A DNA stretch of 64,000 nucleotides from Cherax quadricarinatus (GCF_038502225.1 NC_091346.1:9696793-9760792), one strand, 5' to 3'; numbered from the stretch's first letter, positions 1-12,508 are shown. Made by a program: numbers and translations. The notes: a model not told the origin generated them from the sequence alone.

Positions 1-780
1 TAAGCAATATTTCATAATAAATGAATACTTGTGCTCACGAAATTAATGTTGTGGCAGAAGAGATGAGTGGTAGATGAGTTGCCACTTTTTGTGTACAGTA
101 TTAATTTTTCATCTTAGTTAAGGGCCTGACATGAAGCAAAAACAGTATATTTATACCGAAATACACTGCGTCTGTATATTCACTGAGTTTACATTGAAGT
201 GTTATAAATGATTATGAAATGTAAGCGTTCTTAACTATTGGTAAACAGATTACATTCACCCTTTATAATGCCTACTGTATATATATATATACAGTAGGTA
301 TTATTAGTATACGTATAAGCCCACAGTTACGCCTTTTATCAGACTATTTGTCTGCTAAAAGAAGAAATGTCAGGGCATTTTCCCTTGCCATACTGAACAA
401 AATATAAAAAAAATTAGCTATATTATGATTTTTTTCATAATTAAATGACAGGTCTGGTAACTTACTGAACTTAAATATAAGAGAATGTATAGAAGCTTAT
501 TAATTGTAAGCTTCGTAGCACGACCGAGTGTCCTCTAACACCAGTATCTCCAGTACCATTAAGCAGGTGTGGGAGAGTATTGACTTTTCTGTCCTCTATA
601 AGATAGTCTTATCAGCGCTTAGGAAACTTAATTATGGAGTGCATTAAGAGGAACGACAACCCTACAACAGTTTAAGTAACACTCATATTGTAGTAGTATA
701 ATTTTAGAAGAATATGTTATGGAGAGGAGACTCGTTCTCTATATGAACTGTTTATGTGAGTGTATCTTTATGACTCCTAA
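1..780. other. AT-rich sequence without a recognisable gene
   Basis: No long open frame and no transposon protein motif is visible on either strand. The stretch is AT-rich and carries one perfect short palindrome, listed separately. It ends where the 3' end of the minus-strand LINE begins. Confidence 0.6.
271..298. repeat. 28-bp perfect palindrome with a TA core
   Basis: CCTACTG and CAGTAGG flank an alternating TA core, so the whole 28 bases are self-complementary. It could extrude as a cruciform or may have formed by expansion of a TA microsatellite inside a short inverted repeat. Confidence 0.85.
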
Positions 781-969
781 TTTGTACTCGCCTAATTCAC
801 CTAATTGTAGTGGCAGGGGTCGAGTAGAGCTCCTGGCCCCGCCTCTTCAGTGGTCGCTACTAGGTTCTCTCTTTCCCTGCTTCATGAGCTTTATCAAACC
901 TAATCTTGAAACTATGTATCCTACGTCACTCTCTAGACTATTCTTTGTGCTTGACCAGGTGTGGGTTCC

Positions 970-1860
970 AAACTAGTGCTGCATACTCTAAAACGGGTTT
1001 GCAGTCTTTGGCCACCTAGCCTATACTCTGCGGTCTCCTTTGCACTTCCCCGATCTTCATGTCTTTGCATTTGGCGGGGTTAAATTCGAGGAGCCAGTTG
1101 CTGGATCAAGCTTCCAGTCTGTCCAGGTCTCTTTGTAGTCCTGCCTGGTCCTCATCTGATTTAATTCTCTTCATTAACTTCACATCATCTGCAAACAAGG
1201 CCACTTCTTAGTCTGTCCCTTCCGTCTTGTCATCCATATATATCAGAAAGAGCACTGGTCCTAGGACTGACCCCTGTGGAACCCCACTTGTCACAGGCGC
1301 CCCTGTGACACCTCGTAACGTACCATGACCCGTTGTTGCCTCCCTGTCAGATATTCTCTAATTCATTGCAGTGCCCTTCCTGTTATACATGCATAATGCT
1401 CTAGCTTTTGCACTAATCTCATGTGAGAAACTGTGTCGAAGGCCTTCTTGCAGTCCAAGAAAATGCAATATACTCATCCCCCTCTATCCTGGCTTACTTC
1501 CGTTACCTTGTCATAAAAACTCCAGTAGGTTTGTGACACAAGATTTGCCTTCCCTGAGTCCGTGTGGTTGTCGTTAAAAAGCTTGTTCTGTTCTAGGTGC
1601 TCCACCACTCTCCTCCTTATAATCTTCTCCATGACTTTGCACACTCCACATGTCAGTGACACTGGTCTATGGTTTAGTGCCTCGTTTCTGTCTCCTTTCT
1701 TAAAAATGGGGACATTTGCCGTCTTCCATACCTCAGGTAGTTGCCCAGTTTCAATGGATGTGTTGAAAATTGTGGTTAGTGGTACACACAGCATCTCTGT
1801 ACCCTCTCTAAAGTCACAGGGAGAGATATCCGGCCTTTGAGGTATCAAGGTCACTTAGCA
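970..1860 (-). pseudogene. Reverse transcriptase domain of LINE family A, broken
   Basis: The open part at 1854-1474 reads LPEVWKTANVPIFKKGD and then RPVSLTCGVCKVMEKII, the fingers region of LINE reverse transcriptases. Downstream in other frames are [19 protein letters not shown] (near 1300-1240), the catalytic-site equivalent FADDVKL (near 1195), the thumb-like stretch around NWLLEFNPAKCK, and LEYAALVWNPHL near the end. In-frame stops (for example just after the VPQGS block) and frame changes mean no functional enzyme can be made. The coding order fits the endonuclease block upstream at 3130-2450. Confidence 0.85.
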
Positions 1861-2449
1861 GCTTCTTCATCTCCTCCTCCTTGGTTGTATTTCATTCAAC
1901 ACATGTTGGTATATCCCTTGTTGGTGTACCCTCCTGTTCTGACTTCCAAGAGCCCTTTTTGTCTCCACTGGAGCTCATATTGAGCTTCTTACATACTTGG
2001 TCATTTCTTGTGAGCTTCCCACCTTCTTTCCTCAGCCTGATTACCTGGTCCTTGACTGTTGTCTTCCTTCTGATGCGGCTATACAACAGCTTCGGGTCGG
2101 ACTTGACTTTCGATGCTATATTGTTTTAGTACTGTCGCTGGGCCTCCCTCCTTATCTCTGCATACTCGTTTCTTGGTCTTCAACTGATTTCGTTTTCCTG
2201 GGTACTCTGTCTTCCGTAATTTTTCCATTCTCTAGTGCCTTTTGTTTTTGTCTCCTTATACCTTGGGTAAGCCAAGGACTCGTTCTGGTCTTCCCATTGT
2301 TTCTGTTGTCCTTGGGAACAAACCATTCTTCTGCATCCTTTCATTTTGTTGATACATAGTCCATAACTTCATTTACTGAGATCCCTACCAATTCTCTTTC
2401 CCACTGAACCTCCCGGAAGAAGTTCTTCATACCTATGTAGACCCCTCTT

Positions 2450-3130
2450 TTATAGTTTGGCTTTTCCCATCCTACTCCTGTTATCCACTCCACTTGTAAC
2501 TACTATGTATTCAAAGCTCAGAACGATGTGATCACTAGCTCCAAGGGGCCTTTCATGTGTGGTGTCCTTAATGTCTGAGCTACTCAGGGTGAACACGAGG
2601 TACAGTCTTCCTGGTTCATTCTCCTCTCTCTCTCTGGTAGTGTCCCTAACATATTGATGCATGAGGTTTTCCAGTACCACATCCACCCACTTTTTTGGCT
2701 TTCCATGTTTCGGGACCCCCAGGTGGCTCCAGGTTTTCCCAATCGATCTCCTTGTGATTGAAATTTCCCACTACTAGTAACTTTGCTCTGTGTTAGCTCT
2801 TCTGTCCACCTCAGCTAGTGTGTCCATCATTGCTCTTTTGCTCTCTTCATATTCTTCTCTTGGCCTCCTGTAGTTCTGTCGCGGGTTACACATCACTGCA
2901 ATGACTACCTTATGTCCCCCAGACTGAAATGTACCTCCTTCGCTAATTTTGTCCATTCCTTCCATTTCCTCAAACCCCCATCGGTTTTTAATGATCAGTG
3001 CAACTCCTCCTCCCCTCCCGCTTCTTCTTTCCTCATAATGTGATATCCGGGTGGGAAGATTGCAACTGTTATCCCAGTGAGTTTCATTTCTGTGAGTGCT
3101 TTTATGTCTGGGGATGTCTCCTTGATTCTT
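2450..3130 (-). pseudogene. Endonuclease (EEP/AP type) domain of LINE family A, broken
   Basis: Minus-strand reading gives GGVALIIKN followed by HKVVIAVMCNPRQNY, then VVGNFNHKEIDWENLEP (the GDFN-type metal and substrate motif, with D replaced by N), and LGASDHIVLSFEY with the conserved SDH triad near the C-terminus. These motifs come in the order of LINE AP-like endonucleases, which nick the target DNA to prime reverse transcription. Frames shift between the blocks. The GNFN variant and the frameshifts indicate a dead copy. Confidence 0.8.
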
Positions 3131-3399
3131 TCATGCCACTCCTAACATTTATTTATTCTGTTTGCATTCATATACCAAACCTTCAACTTCTTTTCTTAAG
3201 CTGTGGTCTGGGGAGGACGTTGAGGTAGGGGGAGTGGAGGCCGGGAAACCCATGGGGGGTTTCTGGGGGGTGGAGTTTGTGATGAGGGGGTGGAGGCAGA
3301 GGGTACAGTGTGTGGGCTTTGGTTTAGATTATTTAGTTGCAGTGGGGTTGTCGTGGTTGCGGTCCTTCTGTGGGTGGTTCTGAAGGAGATTGTGTTTGT

Positions 3400-3960
3400 T
3401 CTTCCTCCTGAGTCTGGGTTCTACTGTTTATCTCTGTCATTGCCTCTCGTCCCTTACATCTTTGTACCCTCTCTTTCAGTTTGTCTTTCTTCTCGTATTC
3501 TATCTCGATCGAGGTACACTCTCCAGAACTTGTGTGTGTCCCTTAGTCAAGTTTTCTCCTGTATTATCCAGTTTTGATCTGATTCTGCCTTGAAAATCAC
3601 CGACTGGCCAGTTTTCCCCCTTGGAAACCACCGAATTCTCAGAAAATTTGTCAACTGGGTCATTTCTTCTTCTCCTGTTGCTTTCATGATAATTTCAATC
3701 GCTTATTTCTGTTCCTGTCTTCTTACTTCGTAAGTTTCCCCTATGACTTTGTGAAGCCTGTAGACAAAAACTGACCTCTTCCTTTGGTCCTCCCTCTGTA
3801 TTTTCCATTCCATCCCCTGAGTTGATTTAGCGGTACCTGGAACCCCCACCTGACTCCCAAAACCATGCATAGGTGAATAGTTGCAAGCAGCCTGTAGATC
3901 ATCCAACTCGTTGTGATGTTCTGTAGTATCTCCACCCCCATTTCTTCGCAATACATATTT
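3400..3960 (-). pseudogene. ORF1-like region of LINE family A
   Basis: Upstream of the endonuclease on the same strand, the translation 3951-3703 (82 residues, charged, ending IGETYEVRRQEQK) continues after a stop as a run containing LTNFLRIRWFPRGK, then YLDRDRIREERQT. This charged, arginine- and glutamate-rich content and its position 5' of the endonuclease fit a LINE ORF1 (RNA-binding chaperone). I see no zinc knuckle. Identification rests mainly on position. Confidence 0.5.
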
Positions 3961-4250
3961 TATTTCTTTTTACAACGCTTCTTTCATTGGCCACACACTG
4001 ATTTACACTATTAGCCTTTTCGAGGGACACTCGGGGCACACACACTAGGCCTGCTCCCTCCCTTTCATTCCATTAACATCACTTTTAAATTGTCTTATTT
4101 AAATTGTGGCCTTCACCACACTTTTGTGACTTAGGGCGCACAATAATTCACTTCAGGGGATGTTCACTGACCCTGATACATTTTATGATTCTTGCAGTAT
4201 CCTTGAGTAGTCCAAAAAACACTTAAATTCAAAGTATTAATGTGTTACAC

Positions 4251-4440
4251 CCGCGCCCAAGTTGCTACTAGGTCCACTCTCATGCTCCGTGAGCTTCATT
4301 ATACCTCTTCGTAAAGCTATGTATGCATCCTGCCTCAGCTACATCACTCTCTAGACTATTCCACTTCCTGACAACTCTATGACTTTCTAACATCCCTGTG
4401 ACTAATCTGAGTCTTCAACTTCAAGTTGTGACTAATTGAA
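4251..4440 (-). mobile_element. Truncated 3' end of LINE family A
   Basis: The reverse complement aligns by eye with 14221-14420, the 3' end of the plus-strand family A copy: a SHNWKLKTQMS-like codon block, then the GGAAGTGGAATAGTCT block and the CATACATAG block in the same order. It is a 5'-truncated fragment next to the microsatellite at 4448. Confidence 0.7.
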
Positions 4441-4445
4441 TGTAC

Positions 4446-4545
<100 letters not shown>

Positions 4546-4802
4546 TGTAATTATTTTTGTTGGTTGTGTGCATGCGCTCGCGAGCGTGTGCTCCTCTCCA
4601 TGTGTGTGGTTGTGTATACAGCCTGTGAAGGGTGAGAGTCGGGAGGGTGGACACTGTTTATAACTACTGGCTCTTCTTGAGCACTCATATATTGGCACTG
4701 CTATTAAATTATTCCTAACTTGTACATACTAACATGCTCCCTATTTAATATCTAATATATGTTGGCACTGATATTAATCTACTCCCGGTTGTACACGGAG
4801 TC

Positions 4803-5957
4803 AACTAAAAACACCTGTCAACACGCCCCGAATGGGCAAGGGTAGAACTAAAAACACCTGTCTACACGCCCCGAACGGTCAAGGATAGAACTAAAAACAC
4901 CTGTCTACACGCCCCGAACGGACAAGGTAGAACTAAAAACACCTGTCTACACGCCCCGAACGGTCAAGGATAGAACTAAAAACACCTGTCTACACGCCCC
5001 GAACGGTCAAGGGTAGAACTAAAAACCCTTGTCTACACGCCCTGAACGGGCAAGAGTAGAATTAAAAACATCTGTCTACACGCCCCGAACGGACAAGGGT
5101 AGAACTAAAAACACCTGTCTACACGCCCTGAACGAGCAAGGGTAGAACTAAAAACACCTGTTTACACGCCCTGAACGGGCAAGGGTAGAACTAAAAACAC
5201 CTGTCTACACGCCCCGAACGGGCAAGATAGAACTAAAAACACCTGTCTACACGCCCCGAACGGTCAAGGGTAGAGCTAAAAACACCTGTCTACACGCCCC
5301 GAACGGACAAGGTAGTACTAAGAACACCTGTCTACACACCCCGAACGGTCAAGGGTAGAACTAAAAACACCTGCCTACACGCCCCGAACGGTCAAGTGTA
5401 GAACTAAAAACACCTGTCTACACGCCCCGAACGGTGAAGGGTAGAACTAAAAACACCTGTCTACACGCCCCGAACGGACAAGGTAGTACTAAGAACACCT
5501 TGTCTACACGCCCCGAACGGTCAAGGGTAGAACTAAAAACACCTGTCTACACGCCCCGAACGATCAAGGGTAGAACTAAAAACACCTGTCTACACGCCCC
5601 GAACGGTGAAGGGTAGAACTAAAAACACCTGTCTACACGCCCCGAACGGACAAGGTAGAACTAAAAACACCTGCCTACACGCCCTGAACGGGCAAGGGTA
5701 GAACTAAAAACACCTGTCTGCACGCCCCGAACGGACAAGGTAGAACTAAAAACACCTGTCTACACGCCCCGAACGGGCAAGGTAGAACTAAAAACACCTG
5801 TCTACACACCCCGAACGGTCAAGGTCAGAACTAAAAGCACCTGTCTACACGCCCCGAACGGTCAAGGGTAGAACTAAACACACCTGTCTACACGCCCCAA
5901 ACGGGCAAGGGTAGTACTAAAAACACCTGTCTACACGCCCCGAACGGTCAAGAGTAG
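4803..5957. repeat. Minisatellite, unit about 42-43 bp, about 27 copies
   Basis: Each unit contains AACACCTGTCTACACGCCCC followed by a GAACGG(T/A/G)CAAGG block and a GTAGAACTAAA block. Units differ mainly at the base after GAACGG and in one or two G or A insertions near the end, so copies slip between 41 and 44 bases. No protein is implied. Confidence 0.95.
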
Positions 5958-7184
5958 ACTGGTGTTTCACATGCATTTATGACGGGTTAACAAAATTCCT
6001 CACAGATCTGAGTTGGTTCCACATGCATGTGTTACTTGTTTCTGGTAGCAATGAGTCGCTGCAGTCCTCCTTGGTCCTTGGCTACCGTCTTGACGTCGTA
6101 CGTTTCACGTCAGTTTCCTCACTATATGTACTATACTTGATGTTTACTAGACTCACTGTGTACTCCACTCGTCACTGCAACACTTTTGTGGACACACACC
6201 TGTAACTGGAAGAAATATTTGCCTGATGACTTATTTAATCTTGATTGACTTTTATTTTTTCTCTCATTCAATGTATGATTTGTTTTCATACTTCTTCACT
6301 AATTTAACGTGTGTGTGTGTGTGTGTGTGTGTGTGAAAACTATACTCACATTCAGCTGAATGAGTGTGAGATATATTTCTCTCTCTCTCTCTCTCCCTTG
6401 CTGAGCTAAGAAATAGGAATTAACAGCAGCAAGTGTATATGAAAGACACACATTCATTAACTAGGATATTTATAGATGAGGTGTTTTGCCAACCAACTAT
6501 TTTCGGTCTAACAGTCGTAAAGAGAATAGGACCCACAGAGTATATATTTAGTGGGTGAGGTCAGATGGTGCACAGGTTGGGTGGTCTAGCAAGGTGATGG
6601 TGTCTGTGTTATATGGGATGGCTAAGTGTGCTGGACTCAGTCAACAACGTGTTTACTTGTGAATGTTAAGAATAGTTTAAATATTTAAAATCATACAGGT
6701 ATACTTTATGTTATTAAGATAAACTTTTCATTATTAAGAACTCAAAGATTCTTTCATTGCGATGGTATACATTAGATCTCAAAATATGATGAGGTAAAGT
6801 TTTTCTTATCATGTATGACAGATAACACCTTATTAAAGACAGTAAAAGGAATTACTTTATTCCTAAGGAAGGGAATTAACCAGCACTTGTGAACAAAGTC
6901 CAGCCACAATCATAGGTTGTTACTCTGAAGCCTTTGTGAGATGTTTGCACCATGGTTGAAGATGTCCTGTAAAGTCCTCTATACTTCACAATTATTGTAC
7001 GTGTGAAACATGAACTGTAAGACGTCCTATCTTGGGCAGACTTCCCTAAATTCACTATATTTGTCTATATATCTTAAATGAATTCAAATCACACCTATTA
7101 CTCGACCAATTAAGATAGTCTATATATTAATAAAGTGTAAGCTTTCAGGATCTGATAGAAGTGTTGACGCGTCGAAAATGTGTT
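5958..7184. other. Non-coding stretch with small microsatellites
   Basis: I see no gene. It holds a TG run at about 6309-6335 and a CT run at about 6376-6395. The rest is AT-rich unique-looking DNA. Confidence 0.6.
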
Positions 7185-8195
7185 TGGTGTGAAATAATCC
7201 TGGTAGCAGTAAACAGAGTAACGTCTGAGGCGGCTATGGTGAAAGCTGTTCCACAAGACACTGTACTCGCTCCCATCCTGTTCCTTATCCTCATATCTGA
7301 CATAGACAGAGATGTAAGTCACAGCACCGTGTCTTCCTTTGCGGATGACACCAGAATTTTCATGGCAGTGTCATCCATCGAAAACACTGCAAGACTCCAA
7401 GCGGACATCAACCAAATGTTTACATGGGCAGCAGAAAACAATATGAAGTTCAGTGAAGAGAAATTTCAATTACTAAGATATGGAAAACTTGAGGGAATTA
7501 AAACTGTATCGGAGTATAAAACAAAGTCAAATGACACAATGTGAGGGACCTGGCAGTGATAGTATCAGAAGATCTCACTTCCAAAAAAGCACAACAATGT
7601 ATCTAACACATCTGCTAGATAAATGGCAGGATTGATAATGTGGATCTTCAGAACTAGGGATGCCAAGCCCCTCATTCTCTTCAAATCGCTTGTTCTCTCT
7701 AGGCTGAAATGCTACTGTACACTAATGGCCCCTTTCAAGGCAGGCGAAATTACTGACCTGGAGAATGTTCAGAGAACGTTCACGGCACATATAAGTACAA
7801 TAAAGCACATAAATAACTGGGAACAGTTGAAGTCCCTTGATTTGTATTCCCTGGAATGCCAGCGAGAAAGATGCAACATTCCCCTAACGAAAAGCAGGGG
7901 CGCCATGAGTACACAGAGACGACACAATAAGTGTCAAGGGCCTAAGACTGTTCAACTGCCTCCCAGTATACCTAAGGGGAAATACCAACAGACCCTGGCT
8001 ATCTTCAAGAAGGCACTAGACAGGCAACTAAGTCAGTACCTGATCAGTTGGGCTGTGGTTTGTACGTCGGTTTACTTGCAGACAGCAATAACACTCCCGA
8101 TTATTCAGGCCCTGATCCACCACGAGTCCTGATTACAGACCGGGCCGTGGGGGCGTTGACCCCTGAACCCTCAGCAGATTTACTCCAGTTAACTG
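7185..8195 (+). mobile_element. 5'-truncated LINE, family B, with RT palm and 3' tail
   Basis: The first frame reads VPQDTVLAPILFLILISD, then SSFADDTRIF with the FADD catalytic motif (7338-7349), then NNMKFSEEKFQLLRYGK, the usual order in LINE reverse transcriptases. After a frame change near 7545 the second frame reads RTRDAKPLILFKSLVLSRLK and LENVQRTFTAHISTI, the C-terminal thumb and connector. The copy lacks the endonuclease and ORF1 and carries stops and frameshifts, so it is dead. The terminus (about 8105-8190) is a short GC-rich tail with an ACAGACCGGGCCG motif, found again at 23065-23165 and 26499-26720. Confidence 0.85.
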
Positions 8196-9540
8196 ATCAG
8201 TCATTTTGCCCAACAGTAGTTTTTGTTTGAACGAAAGGTGAGCCTACTAGCCACGAGGCCGCCATGGTTAGTGTCCAGAATGTAACTTGGTTCTATAGGC
8301 CGAGGTGACACTTAAGCGGTCGGTTATCAGTCAGCACATGCGCATCCATATCCTTGAATAATAATAATACCATTATTTCTACAAGTGCATGTACAAGGTA
8401 TACAGGCCTAGCTGACATCAATGACATACTACTGTATAGAAAGCCAATTGTTATGCAGAACATTCTAGGAACATTTTGTCCCAGGATTCGATCAACGCCA
8501 ATCGGCTAACATCCAAGTACCTGTTTTATTGATGGGTGAACAAGGACAACAGGTGTCTTATGGAAACGCGTTCTGATGTTTTTTTCAGTTGTACCTGGGG
8601 ATTGATCCCCGGACCTCATTGATCCCTTATAAGAAAGGGAGTACTCCTCCTCTCTGAAAGAACTTCATTGAACTCCTCCATTCTCTTAGGAGCATTTGGA
8701 GGAGCAGTATTTTCTGCCCTTTCACATAAAATACATGTGCAGAATAAATATAATTCAGGATATTTGTAGGTGTTTCTGAGTGATTCCCTGTGAAAGATGC
8801 CGTGTTATTACTGGGTAATAACATTCTTAATTCAACAAAATGTCCAGAACCCCTAGTGACTAATTCTTCTCTGATGTTGGCCATAACTCAGGAAAAATCC
8901 CAAGGGAAGTCTGCCGAGAATGCTGACCCATCCTTGCTGCTCTCGGTAGTTTCGAGACTGAGTTTAGATAATTCAAGCACCAACAAAGCTGACTCGCCCT
9001 GAAACAAACCCGGTGTGCCACCTGCTTCACGAGACTGCTAGTCTGATTCCTCTGGTGTTAGCCCTCCCACATTACGAAGGAACCTAAGTGGAGATCGGCG
9101 ATTAATAGCTCCTGTAGCGGGAGATATTTCAGTTTGGCGTGCCATAGTTACTTCAACCCTTAATTTGTTATAAATAATGTCACGAAGCTGCACAGCAGTG
9201 AGAGTTCGTTGGTATTCTTTTCCAATGGAACGAGCAATTCACCAGCAATGCTGTACAGATAGTTTGGGCAGATTTAGGACAGTATATTCCGACACCTACC
9301 GCTTCACCTGTGTTGGTGGCATAATCCACTACAACACGCTGTTTGCAATGCACGCAACAAGCAGGATACACACACAGTAGCAAGACTGACAGGCAATGCA
9401 AAAAGCAATAGCAATGCAATCTGTCTGATACCAAGACTAGCTCCAGCTCACTGACAGAGCTCCCATATTATGAACACAGGTAATGAATGGCCTGTGAGAC
9501 CTTTGTCATAATAGGAACTGGAGCAAACTCAGCACTAGAT
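8196..9540. other. Unassigned sequence between LINE B and the inverted repeat
   Basis: No supported gene. Short open frames on both strands (at most 85 codons) lack recognisable domains. Around 8380-8450 is a stretch that looks like a dispersed non-coding repeat, but I cannot name it. Confidence 0.5.
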
Positions 9541-9905
9541 TATAATGTATATTTGCCTTCACCCACTATATACAAATATGTACACTATGTACAGATAAAA
9601 TAATATTAAGTGTACGCAACAGTGACAGATGGCAAAGCAGAAGTTAGAGAGAGAGTGCACCATACTTAACTAGCAGGTAGGCAACTCTGCCAGTGCTTAC
9701 GGCAAGTGAACCACGTTGCTTCAGCTTCAGCTTTAGCAGGCTTGCTTGTGATTGGTCAATGAACGAAGGTATGGGTACCCTATTGATCGTTAAACTCATA
9801 GCACCCGGTTCATTGGTTGGGAGGCAGCCTATATGGGAGTGTGACATACTCCAAATAAATGGTAACATACTGTTTGCATGCAACACCCCCACTCCAAAAG
9901 GGCTC
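9541..9905 (+). repeat. Left arm of a 300-365 bp inverted repeat
   Basis: The plus strand here matches the reverse complement of 10232-10537 over nearly its whole length. Shared landmarks in order are the CCCACTATATACAAATAT block, GATTGGTCAATGAAC, a GGGTACCCTA-type block, and GGGAGGCAGCCTATATGGGA. Arms differ by small indels, so the structure is not recent. Confidence 0.85.
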
Positions 9906-10231
9906 AAATAGCTGGCCAGTTCCCTTTCTCGTATTTAATTTAGGTTAAGATATGTTAGGGACCATATGGGTAGCTTAGGCCTTTTTTTCTCCATTATAAA
10001 ATGTGTAATGATATTGGCGGGGTTTTGTTTTTTAAGTAATGAGTAGACATTCTGCTGTCGTCCACTGAGTGCTGTCTCCTTTAACACAGACTGACTACGA
10101 GTCTCGAGACAAGTTGTGCCCTATCCAATGAGATGGATTTTTAGAGGAAAGGTAGATCCATTATTGTTCAGTGGCATGATGGCACACTACCCATGGAGGT
10201 GTGGCCCTAGTCCTGGCTATCAGAAACCTTT

Positions 10232-10537
10232 TGGGGTGAGGGTGTGGCATGCAAAGAGTATGTATCAATTTATTCAGTGTATGTCACACTCCCATATAGG
10301 CTGCCTCCCAACCAGCGAGCCGAGTGCTTTAACGATCACTAGGGTACCCATTATTAAATCAGCACCTTGGTTCATTGACCAATCACAGGCAAGCCTGCCA
10401 AAGCTGAAGCAACGTTGTTCACCTGCAGTAAGCATTGGCTTGCTATCTGGCACCGTCGTGTTCACTTATTATTATTCTGTCTGTATATAGTGTATATATA
10501 TTTGTATATAGTGGGTGGAGGCAAAATATACATTGTA
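10232..10537 (-). repeat. Right arm of the inverted repeat, next to gypsy pol
   Basis: Inverted partner of 9541-9905. It lies directly downstream (in minus-strand sense) of the gypsy RNase H relic, where an LTR or its flank would be expected. One reading is that the arms are two LTR-like copies brought into opposite orientation. The alternative is a foldback element. The spacer (9906-10231) shows no gene. Confidence 0.8.
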
Positions 10538-10574
10538 CTCTGTCTGCTGGAAGTGTTTAAAATTGTAAGGTTGC

Positions 10575-11235
10575 AGCCTGAGACTCCATCTCAGGCTGCA
10601 TTAGGCTCCATCTCAGGTTGTGACCTTTTATAGTGTTAATGTAAACCAGAGAATTATGATCACTGTAGACTGTGACCACTTGGAACAACTGTCCCATGTT
10701 AACCTCGAAATGTTCCAATGCAACTATCAGAGCTAGGGCTTCTTTCTCAGCGATGTAAGCCCTTTGGTGAGGTTAATACTTGACAGAGAAGTAAGCGACA
10801 GGCTGCAACTACTCTTCCCCAGATTTTTGTAGGAGTACTGCCCCTACCCCTGACTCACATGCATCAACCTATAATACAAAAGGTTTTGAAAAACCGAGAG
10901 ACAGGAGAATGGGTGTTGTACAGAGTAGCTTTTTGGCTTTCTTAAAAGACTCTTCACACTTTGGGGTTCACTGATATTTTTGTTTCTGAAATAAGTGAGG
11001 TTAAGGGAGCTACAACATCTGCAAAGTTCTTACAGAATCATCTGTAGAAACCTACCATCCCTAAGAAATGCTGGAAGGATTTTCTATCCTGTGGTACTTG
11101 GTGGTTCTTAATGGCAAGAATTTTAGCAAACTTAGGGGCTACTTTACAATTACCTACTTCATGGCCCAAAAAAGTAAGAGTAGATTGGCCAAAGAATGAC
11201 TTATACCAATTTCCAGTTAACTGGAAACTCTTAAA
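10575..11235 (-). pseudogene. pol: Ty3/gypsy pol relic: RT connection and RNase H
   Basis: Minus-strand reading in mixed frames gives LGHEVGNCKVAPKFAKI, then FQHFLGMVGFYR with a stop in place of the next residue, then CKNFADVVAPLTS, the end of the gypsy reverse transcriptase. It continues through AEKEALALIVALEHFEV and VTVYSDHNSLVYI, the RNase H region including the DHN motif, and a final LRWSLM block. Several stops and frame changes make it non-functional. The catalytic YxDD part of RT, integrase and gag are not seen nearby. Confidence 0.85.
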
Positions 11236-11718
11236 CTTCTTAAATTAATATTTTTATAATTAAAGAAAGTGCTAAACCGACAAGGGTCATGCAGTGCTGT
11301 AGGGCGGAAAATAGTGCCGGGGTTATGAACAGCTAGGTGGAGAAGGGATCACAGGTGAGGGAGAAATACGCTGTAAGAGACTAAGTGCTATGTGCAAAAG
11401 TTTATATATTAAAGCAGCTGCTGACAAAGTCAAAAGTGACTTACAATCACTGTCTGCAAGAGGGAAAGATAAGATAAGAGAGGTAGGGCTGTGGCATCGT
11501 TGGAGGTAAATACTGCAAGTTTGCTGGTAAACTGGGCAATCCACAAGAATGTGAAGAACCGAAATAGGGTGTCATTCCATGAGATACCCAGGGGTAAGGC
11601 GAGCATGGCCGCTGCGGATGCGGGAGAGCGCAGTCTCCTGAGTACGGCAATGGTAGTAAGATGGCCATAAACCTAAAAGTTGTTTAATAGAGTGCAGTTT
11701 ATTATGGTGCATGTCCGA

Positions 11719-12300
11719 TTACCGATGTTGCCAACGGCTACAAAGACTGGAAGAGATGACTAAAATAATCTCTGAACGAAATCCCTCATGTACTGCTGAC
11801 TGCGCAGCAGCAGCCACCTGTTCACTGCCCTGCACATCAACGTGTCCAGGGACCCAACAGAAAATGACCCAACAGTAAACGACGTCTTTGTTTTTACTAC
11901 CCACACGGTGCAACTATAGTTGAATGCGATGGACCAATGAATGGGGAAAATCAAATTAAAATGGCTTGTAAAGCACTGAGGGAATCAGAAATAATCACAC
12001 ACGTCGAAGGAGACATATATGTAATGCCGAGAAGCAATATAAGGATAGCATACAACTCGGTGGCAAAAATACTAACCAAGTCTAACAAATGACCTCAGAC
12101 GACATCGTCAGGGTGCACCGCCATGAACCCAACACCGTCAGAAGATTTAGAACCATCTGTATAAACAGCAACGGCATGAGCATGCGACCGGAAGTGATCA
12201 AGAAAAAGATAGCGAGAAGCAGTCGTAGGTAGGAGAGCTTTAGTGGACCACAGTAGGGGAGAACAGACAAAGGCAGATGCTATATGAACATACAAGGGAG
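11719..12300 (-). pseudogene. RNase H domain of the I-like LINE
   Basis: The frame 12295-12095 contains AVAVYTDGSKSSDGVGFMAV, the start of a type I RNase H with the catalytic TDGS motif. Further on (11913-11719) the frame reads FCWVPGHVDVQGSEQVAAAA, the conserved VPGHxxxxGNExAD region with N to S and D to A changes. The two parts lie in different frames. It would degrade the RNA of the hybrid during retrotransposition. Confidence 0.85.
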
Positions 12301-12508
12301 GCCAATGGAGAGAAGACCAGAGTGAGTGAAGATGAAGAAAAAATGGTCCGAGTAAACAGGGCGCCGAACAAATAATGGGCTCCTACTAACGTCTGAGACC
12401 AACCTATACACAGAAGGAACATGAAGATCATGACTGCAGACAAAGTAACGAAGTCAATGAGCATCATGATCAGCTAAGGAAGGAACATTCACCTCAGAAT
12501 AGAGGCTT

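Larger units (their letters stand above)
781..3960 (-). mobile_element. Decayed non-LTR retrotransposon, LINE family A, nearly full length
   Basis: Read on the minus strand, three blocks follow in the order expected for a LINE: an ORF1-like region (about 3960-3400), an apurinic-type endonuclease (about 3130-2450) and a reverse transcriptase (about 1860-970), then a short 3' end. Stops and frameshifts break every block, so this is an old inactive copy. The 3' terminus reads into a TTAGGTGAGTAC-like motif. The same 3' end recurs at 4251-4440 (minus) and 13876-14463 (plus), which defines the family within this window. The clade is CR1/Jockey-like but I cannot fix it without a tree. Confidence 0.85.

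Noticed and set aside
4803..5957. CRISPR-like array (regular repeats with variable middle base)
   Set aside because: The whole unit repeats with no unique spacers, and the setting is eukaryotic, so it is a minisatellite.
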